A DNA stretch of 17,934 bases, from assembly GCA_036507655.1 (NCBI GenBank), contig DATCIS010000002.1, positions 1-17,934 on the forward strand, read 5' to 3'. The notes under the pieces are model-generated. The model was not told the DNA's origin. It ran no database searches and saw only the letters and a list, made by a program, of their open reading frames with translations. A program made the translations under genes and the position numbers. Below, in pieces: positions 14,570-17,934 of this stretch. The first letter of the stretch is position 1. Each line of letters opens with the position of its first letter. Source of the stretch: 2-01-FULL-49-22 sp036507655. GTDB lineage: Bacteria > Patescibacteriota > Saccharimonadia > Saccharimonadales > UBA10212.

Positions 14570-15166
14570 ATCGCCAAAGACCCCAGGATAAACGAGGCCA
14601 TTAGGGCCGATAGTCTTAGAGTTATTGGCGAAGACGGGCAGCAACTTGGTGTATTGTCCCGAACCGAGGCATTGGCGGCGGCGCGCGAGGCCGGCTTGGA
14701 TTTGATAGAAGTCAGCGCTAATTCTACACCTCCGGTGGTGCGCATAGTCGACTGGGGTAAATTTAAGTACCAGCGTACAAAACAGCTCCAAAAAAGCCGC
14801 AAGAAAGCCAAGGCGCCCGAACTTAAACAGATGCGGTTCGGTCTCAAAATCGGCGAGCACGACATGGGTGTTAAACTTAGGAAAGTTACTCAGTTTCTCG
14901 ACGCTGGACATAAGGTCAGAATTACGGTAGTCTATCGGGGACGAGAAATGGCCCATCGTGATTTGGGCTATAAGCTGGCGGACAGGGTTAAAGAACAACT
15001 GGGCGAAAGTGTTATCGTAGATTCTGAGCCCCAATTCGCCGGCCGAATGTTAAGTTTCATTATAAGGAAGAGTGGAAATGCCAAAGCTAAAGACGCACAG
15101 CGGGACCAAGAAACGGGTCAGAATAACCAAGACCGGCAAAGTAATGCGCCGGCACACTCGGCTTAA
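14570..15166 (+). CDS. infC: translation initiation factor IF-3, probable AUC start
   Basis: IF-3 binds the 30S subunit, blocks 50S joining and checks start-codon pairing. The N-domain (DPRINEAIRADSLRVIGEDG, then QQLGVLSRTEALAAAREAG) and PPVVRIVDWGKFKYQ lead through a basic linker to the C-domain (EHDMGVKLRKVTQFLDAGHK, YRGREMAHRDLG). I place the start at ATC 14570, giving MAKDPRINEAIRA. It lies eight bases after GTGAGGAG, and IF-3 genes in E. coli and bacilli use such non-standard codons for self-regulation. The in-frame GTG at 14561 overlaps the ribosome site and is the alternative (201 aa). The last roughly 25 residues, polar and Gln/Asn-rich, extend past the usual end and overlap rpmI in another frame. 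Confidence 0.9.
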   Translation: MAKDPRINEAIRADSLRVIGEDGQQLGVLSRTEALAAAREAGLDLIEVSANSTPPVVRIVDWGKFKYQRTKQLQKSRKKAKAPELKQMRFGLKIGEHDMGVKLRKVTQFLDAGHKVRITVVYRGREMAHRDLGYKLADRVKEQLGESVIVDSEPQFAGRMLSFIIRKSGNAKAKDAQRDQETGQNNQDRQSNAPAHSA

Positions 15167-15272
15167 CCATTTTTTGGAGAAGAAAAGCCAATCGCGCAAG
15201 CGCCGCCTATCCCGAACAGCAACTTTAACCGGCAAACAAGCCAAGAACCTTAAAAGGAAACTGGGAGTATAG
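15078..15272 (+). CDS. rpmI: 50S ribosomal protein L35
   Basis: The 64-residue basic protein begins MPKLKTHSGTKKRVRITKTG and contains RRHTRLNHFLEKKSQSRKRRL, the L35 signature. ATG 15078 is chosen over the in-frame GTG at 15072 because L35 starts MPK and AGGAAGAG lies just upstream. The first 89 bases overlap the end of infC in the +1 frame. L35 lies at the base of the large subunit. Gene order infC-rpmI-rplT is classical. Confidence 0.97.
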   Translation: MPKLKTHSGTKKRVRITKTGKVMRRHTRLNHFLEKKSQSRKRRLSRTATLTGKQAKNLKRKLGV

Positions 15273-15300
15273 GATGTCTTTGCTTCCTTTTGAGGTTCAG

Positions 15301-15370
15301 CCTAGAGTCCTTAGCCTAGAGTCCTTAGCCGCTACATTTCTGCTCTCAGCTCTTAGCTCTCAGCTCTTAG
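15301..15370 (+). repeat. two 14-bp tandem duplications between rpmI and rplT
   Basis: CCTAGAGTCCTTAG occurs twice in tandem (15301-15314 and 15315-15328), and CTCTCAGCTCTTAG occurs twice in tandem (15343-15356 and 15357-15370). Both units are exactly 14 bp and end in CTTAG or TCTTAG. The 11-mer CAGCTCTTAGC also occurs near 1171-1182 in the gyrA/GDPD gap. They fill most of the 126-base rpmI-rplT spacer. Confidence 0.85.
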
Positions 15371-15372
15371 CT

Positions 15373-15460
15373 CGCGTGGCTTTGCGAGGAGACTTATAAT
15401 GCGCGCCAAACGAGGTGTTGCTGCTCATAAAAAGCACAAAAAGATCCGCAAAGCCACGCG
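15373..15460 (+). promoter_or_regulatory. long-range mRNA duplex around the rplT start
   Basis: CGCGTGGCTTTGCG (15373-15386) is the exact reverse complement of CGCAAAGCCACGCG (15447-15460), inside codons for RKATRG of rplT. Pairing would enclose the GAGGAGA ribosome site (15386-15392, touching the stem) and the start codon in a 60-base loop. L20 represses its own operon in E. coli and B. subtilis through mRNA structures, so this is a candidate control site. Protein binding here is inference. Confidence 0.6.
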
Positions 15461-15746
15461 TGGCTACATCGGCGCCCGCAGCCGGACTATTAGATCGGGC
15501 AAACAGGCAGCTGTAAAATCTTTGCAATATGCCTACCGCGACCGCCGTAACCGTAAGCGCACCTTCCGCCAGCTCTGGAACGCCCGAATCAACGCCGCCG
15601 CGCGTAGTCACGGCACTACCTACAGCCGGCTAATTAATGGAATGAAGAAGGCCAATATCTCTTTAGACCGTAAAATCCTCGCCGAGTTAGCCGTCAATGA
15701 GCCCAAGGCCTTCGAAGAAGTAGTTAAGGCAGCAAAAGTTAAATAA
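15399..15746 (+). CDS. rplT: 50S ribosomal protein L20
   Basis: The 115-residue basic protein shows the L20 pattern: MRAKRGVAAHKKHKKIRKAT with the long N-terminal RNA-binding extension, RGYIGARSRTIRSGKQA, YAYRDRRNRKRTFRQLWNAR and INAAARSHGTTYSRLINGMK. L20 binds 23S rRNA early and is essential for 50S assembly. In model bacteria it also represses its own operon. The ATG is preceded by GAGGAGA six bases upstream. A 126-base spacer with tandem repeats separates it from rpmI. It converges with a leftward small gene whose terminator begins three bases after the rplT stop. Confidence 0.97.
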   Translation: MRAKRGVAAHKKHKKIRKATRGYIGARSRTIRSGKQAAVKSLQYAYRDRRNRKRTFRQLWNARINAAARSHGTTYSRLINGMKKANISLDRKILAELAVNEPKAFEEVVKAAKVK

Positions 15747-15748
15747 AA

Positions 15749-15795
15749 AAGACCCAGTTGGGTCTTACGGGAGGCGCGCTTTTAGCGCGCCTCCC
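15749..15795 (-). terminator. 3' hairpin repeat plus terminator of the leftward cassette
   Basis: Read on the minus strand, the gene at 15810-16124 is followed by a perfect 11-bp hairpin GGGAGGCGCGC/GCGCGCCTCCC (15795-15769). Next comes AAGACCCA/TGGGTCTT (15766-15749) with a T6 run. The hairpin matches the copies at 6735 and 7543, and the adjacent ACCCA/TGGGT terminator mirrors 7582-7606. In the plus direction there is no good T-run, so rplT termination here is less certain. Confidence 0.88.
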
Positions 15796-15809
15796 AGTCC
15801 TGAAAGAGT

Positions 15810-16124
15810 TCAGTCGAAAATGGAGTTGTGCCGAGAGACGAGAGTCGTATTCGCGAACGCGAAGGTACCCTCACGCTTGTGGCTGTTGTAGTAAGCCCGG
15901 TAGGGCTTGTCCACTCCATCGGTACCACTAACGAGCCAATTGCTGGCCCCGTCATTGACCAACTGTGTTACCTCGACGCCAACCGGCAGTTCCGGAAAGG
16001 AGTCGGGAGAGCAGTCGATGACGAAGGTGACTTGCCTCGCACCACGCTCCTTGTCGAACAGAGCGAACATCAAGCCCAGTTCAGAGGGTCCCCTCACAAT
16101 CCTGTACTGCTTTTCAGTGGCCAT
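15810..16124 (-). CDS. small protein paralogous to the 16900-17220 product
   Basis: The 104-residue protein has no family I recognise. It shares a pattern with the protein at 16900-17220: Y-x2-I-x-GP near the start, then ALF followed by acidic and basic residues, a VTF strand, a hydrophobic V-x-V strand, and Y-x-A-x-YN-x4-R-x-G-x-F near the end. No signal peptide or membrane segment is visible; it looks like a small beta-rich soluble fold. ATG 16124 is chosen because AAAGGAGT lies seven bases upstream and the paralog starts at the same place after its leader. A longer frame to 16202 is only leader sequence. It has its own promoter and structured leader, and faces rplT. Confidence 0.75.
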   Translation of the reverse strand: MATEKQYRIVRGPSELGLMFALFDKERGARQVTFVIDCSPDSFPELPVGVEVTQLVNDGASNWLVSGTDGVDKPYRAYYNSHKREGTFAFANTTLVSRHNSIFD

Positions 16125-16252
16125 ACGACCACTCCTTTCAGGTACATCTCCAGGAAGGAGCTGGAGAACCTCCCTTGTCACCAGGGGTGACGACCTATCC
16201 ATACAGATAGGGATTATCCCCTTATTATACCTCTTTTACTCCTAAAAGTCAA
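16125..16252 (-). promoter_or_regulatory. promoter and three-hairpin leader, copy 1
   Basis: TTGACT (16252-16247), a 17-base spacer and TATAAT (16229-16224) are followed by a leader with three hairpins: CCTATC/GGATAG, GTCACC/GGTGAC and TCTCCAG/CTGGAGA. Then comes an AAAGGAG ribosome site. About 78 bases of the leader match copy 2 (16772-16890) with roughly three differences, on the opposite strand. An upstream GGGAGG in the leader can pair with a C/T-rich segment, so the leader may switch folds. Confidence 0.8.
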
Positions 16253-16287
16253 CAACGCTCACGCTATTTCACCTCTGTTGTGTAACT

Positions 16288-16313
16288 AAAAACTCCTCAT
16301 CCGAGGAGTTTTT
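16288..16313 (-). terminator. terminator after rnpB
   Basis: AAAAACTCCTC and GAGGAGTTTTT form a perfect 11-bp stem with a 4-base loop ending in a T-run, a few bases past the rnpB 3' end. Its A/T tracts also make it usable on the plus strand. Confidence 0.9.
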
Positions 16314-16317
16314 AGGT

Positions 16318-16713
16318 GGTCGGGCTGACGTAAGCCGGATTCTGTCAGTGGTTGGCCATCTATCTGGGACTACCGTTGCCGATAGCCTCAAGCGGGTTTC
16401 TTTGTGATAGCCGCGAGCAGGCTGCTCGTATGCGACATATCTCCTTGCAGCAGACAGGGTTTACCTCCTCCCGCGCTCACACGCGGTCGCTGTGGGCTCT
16501 TACTTTCACCCGCCATTGCGACGGGTTTATCCCTCGCAAAGGAGGGCCCACTCCTTTCACCCTTTCCAAGTCCTTTAGGGGCTTGGTGGTATCGTTTCTG
16601 TGGCACTTTCCCTAGGATTGCTCCCGGTTGCCGTTAGCAACTGTCTTGCCATGTGCTGTCCGGACTTTCCTCTGAGTCCTTTAGGGACTCAGCGACCAAC
16701 TATCAGTCCGACC
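16318..16713 (-). ncRNA. rnpB: RNase P RNA
   Basis: RNase P RNA is the catalytic subunit that cuts tRNA 5' leaders. On the minus strand the ends form helix P1, with GGTCGGACTGA (16713-16703) pairing with TCAGCCCGACC (16328-16318), ten of eleven positions matched. Conserved blocks are present: GAGGAAAGTCCGG (CR I), a CAGGGTTTACC-complement region with GAGGTAAACCC, and the 3' AGAATCCGGCTTACG (CR V). The length, about 396 nt, fits bacterial type A. A possible extended -10 (TGCTATGGT) lies just upstream near 16721-16729. The gene is flanked by two inverted copies of a promoter-leader repeat. Confidence 0.96.
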
Positions 16714-16771
16714 ACTGTTACCATAGCACAAATGCTTATTTTTTACCAGCGTTTTTTAAGCAGTAGCATAA

Positions 16772-16890
16772 TTGACTTTTAGATACAAAAGAGGTATAAT
16801 ATAAGGATAATCCCTATCTGTATGGATAGGTCGTCACCTCTGGTGACAAGGGAGGTTCTCCAGCTCCCTCCTGGAGACGTACATAGGAGG
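16772..16890 (+). promoter_or_regulatory. promoter and three-hairpin leader, copy 2
   Basis: TTGACT (16772-16777), a 17-base spacer and TATAAT (16795-16800) predict a start near 16807. The leader has the same three hairpins as copy 1 and ends with an AGGAGG ribosome site (16885-16890). The CTCCCTCCT segment between could pair with either the upstream GGGAGG or the AGGAGG site, which would let the leader control translation. This pairing is inferred by eye. Confidence 0.8.
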
Positions 16891-16899
16891 TAAGCCGTT

Positions 16900-17220
16900 A
16901 TGGCACTTCCGTTTAACCAGTACCTAGACATCCTCGCCGGCCCCGGCACCTGGACGCTGATTAAGGCACTCTTCCGAGAAAGAGAGGAAGAGCCTGGGCT
17001 GGATTGCGTCTTCACGGTAACTGGACAACCTGGATATGGCCGAAGGGTTGGTCGCTTGTTGCAAGTCCAGATCGACTGCGTAGAGCGTCAGACGGGTCAG
17101 CATCCATTCTCTGTCAGAGGACAGATTTCTAGCCAAGATCCAGAACTGTCCGGCAAGCACTTCGGTGCTCTTTACAATCCTGACACCAGGGCTGGTGTGT
17201 TCAATATCACACCTGCTTAA
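16900..17220 (+). CDS. small protein paralogous to the 15810-16124 product
   Basis: The 106-residue protein has no recognised family. It carries Y-x2-I-x-AGP near residue 8, ALFREREEE, the strands CVFTVTG and LLQVQIDCVE, and a C-terminal GALYNPDTRAGVFN block. This is the same layout as the 104-residue protein on the other side of rnpB. It looks soluble. ATG 16900 follows AGGAGG by nine bases. It has its own promoter and leader and ends at two hairpins with a T-run, so it is a one-gene unit. Duplication followed by fast divergence of the protein, with the leader kept nearly identical, is the simplest reading. Confidence 0.75.
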   Translation: MALPFNQYLDILAGPGTWTLIKALFREREEEPGLDCVFTVTGQPGYGRRVGRLLQVQIDCVERQTGQHPFSVRGQISSQDPELSGKHFGALYNPDTRAGVFNITPA

Positions 17221-17231
17221 CCTCCACCGTT

Positions 17232-17282
17232 GGGCCGCAAGGCCCCATGCCTCCGGGACGTTACGCCGGAGGCTTTTCTTTT
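17232..17282 (+). terminator. double-hairpin terminator
   Basis: GGGCC-GCAA-GGCCC (17232-17245, GNRA-type loop) is followed by GCCTCCGG (17249-17256) pairing with CCGGAGGC (17266-17273) and a T-rich tail (TTTTCTTTT). It ends the small gene upstream and repeats the two-stem layout seen after the other cassettes. Confidence 0.9.
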
Positions 17283-17340
17283 GGTTAAGCATGGCTGCTT
17301 CTTGAAAAACACTCGAGCAAACAGAGGGAGCGAAAAGTGA

Positions 17341-17407
17341 GAAATAGGCAGAATCGAGGACCAGCCTTTAGGCCGACCGAAGGGAGTTCCGCAGATTCAC
17401 CTATTTT
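17341..17407. other. unassigned structured element
   Basis: AAATAGG (17342-17348) pairs with CCTATTT (17400-17406) and GAATC (17351-17355) with GATTC (17394-17398), a 12-bp stem with a small internal loop. It encloses smaller stems (GCC/GGC and GGA/TCC). It lies between the terminator at 17282 and the end of the RNase HI-like gene. The strand is unknown and I recognise no RNA family. Confidence 0.4.
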
Positions 17408-17434
17408 GAGCGATGAATGACCATCTTGTTTTTC

Positions 17435-17934
17435 TCACCGTCCCGAAGATTTTCGATGGCGAGCTTTTTCCTGTTGGTCTAGGATGCGGTTAACTTCGGA
17501 GTCGGTGATTTTGTTGAGCTCGCGTGGCACATGAACGATGGTGACCTTCTCGAACGAATCAGATATGGCTTTGACCTCCTGATTCAGTGGCGCCAGCTCC
17601 TGGTTTTTGACCTTATACTTACCATTCATCTGGTTGACCACCAACTCACTGTCGGAATAAAGAGTTACTTTATTAATTCCCAGGTCGCGGCAGCGCTCAA
17701 GCCCCTGTTTGAGGCCGTAGTACTCGGCCTGGTTATTGGTAGCTATACCGATGTAAAACCCGGCTTTTTCTACAACAGTTCCATCCATTTTAGAGATGGC
17801 ATAAGCACAGGCTGACTCTCCCGGGTTTCCCCGTGAACCGCCATCGGTATAAAGTTTAGCTTCCTCTAGCAGCATCGCACCAGTCGGAATTTCGCCTGTT
17901 ACTGGAGTGAAATCGAAATAAATTATTTTGACTG
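17435..17934 (-). CDS. RNase HI-like protein, 5' end beyond the window
   Basis: The frame carries the RNase HI fold signature. Numbered from the internal ATG at 17875, YTDGGSRGNPG gives Asp11, NNQAEYYGL gives Glu51, LYSDSELVVNQMNG gives Asp75, and HVPRELNKITDSEVN gives Asp125, so the four catalytic acids are present. Such enzymes cut RNA in RNA-DNA hybrids. The short form without the E. coli basic protrusion resembles Bacillus-type RnhA-like proteins. The ATG at 17875 has no ribosome site, and the frame stays open upstream to the window edge (encoding, for example, YFDFTPVTGEIPTGA). The protein is therefore probably longer, with an extra N-terminal region outside the window. Confidence 0.85.
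   Translation of the reverse strand, partial: VKIIYFDFTPVTGEIPTGAMLLEEAKLYTDGGSRGNPGESACAYAISKMDGTVVEKAGFYIGIATNNQAEYYGLKQGLERCRDLGINKVTLYSDSELVVNQMNGKYKVKNQELAPLNQEVKAISDSFEKVTIVHVPRELNKITDSEVNRILDQQEKARHRKSSGR

Noticed and set aside
16125..16202. N-terminal extension of the 104-aa protein from an upstream ATG
   Set aside because: This stretch is the hairpin leader shared with the paralog, and a good ribosome site precedes ATG 16124.
16779..17015. Minus-strand frame overlapping the second leader
   Set aside because: It is the antisense shadow of the leader and of the 16900 gene; part of its peptide equals the shadow of the other leader.

Overview
The window appears to be chromosomal DNA from a small-genome bacterium, most likely Patescibacteria (CPR) and possibly Saccharibacteria. 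This placement is inferred from the gene set and protein style: a compact gyrB-gyrA pair, a long VirD4/TraG-like ATPase with a proline-rich tail preceded by a small CPR-style hypothetical protein, a ComM-like ATPase, infC-rpmI-rplT, a bacterial type A-like RNase P RNA and an RNase HI-like protein. UGA serves as a stop codon, so the code looks standard. The 16S rRNA is only a 70-base stub and cannot settle the taxonomy.

Layout. Positions 1-300 hold the 5' end of a leftward 16S rRNA gene with its leader and promoter. Leftward genes follow: a glycerophosphodiester phosphodiesterase (309-1136), gyrA (1299-3842) and gyrB (3843-5822). From 5953 to 7606 there is a rightward accessory cassette of four small unrecognised genes with strong Shine-Dalgarno sites, ending in a chain of GC-rich hairpins and a terminator. 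Leftward genes resume with the VirD4/TraG-like ATPase (7605-10508), a 145-aa hypothetical protein, a four-helix membrane protein and a DUF6879-like protein (11819-12346). Between the last two lies a probable leftward structured RNA (about 11318-11540). The 12347-12976 gap is a strand-switch point. It contains a 135-bp inverted-repeat element, a perfect DnaA box and a promoter-hairpin-terminator unit that looks like a small RNA. Rightward genes then run comM, infC, rpmI and rplT.

The right end (15749-17282) holds two paralogous small genes on opposite strands. Each has a nearly identical promoter and a hairpin-rich 5' leader, and together they flank rnpB. An RNase HI-like gene runs off the right edge.

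The most unusual feature is the recurrence of shared expression signals around otherwise unrecognised small genes. Three near-consensus promoters (TTGACT, 17 bases, TATAAT) and a duplicated three-hairpin leader occur upstream. Downstream, a repeated 3' hairpin (GGGAGGCGCG paired with CGCGCCTCCC) sits beside an ACCCA/TGGGT terminator in two unrelated cassettes. Several core genes instead appear leaderless. Other points are a probable AUC start for infC, an 89-nt out-of-frame infC/rpmI overlap, a perfect 14-bp long-range duplex around the rplT ribosome-binding site, and an EGQSAGG TOPRIM motif in GyrB.
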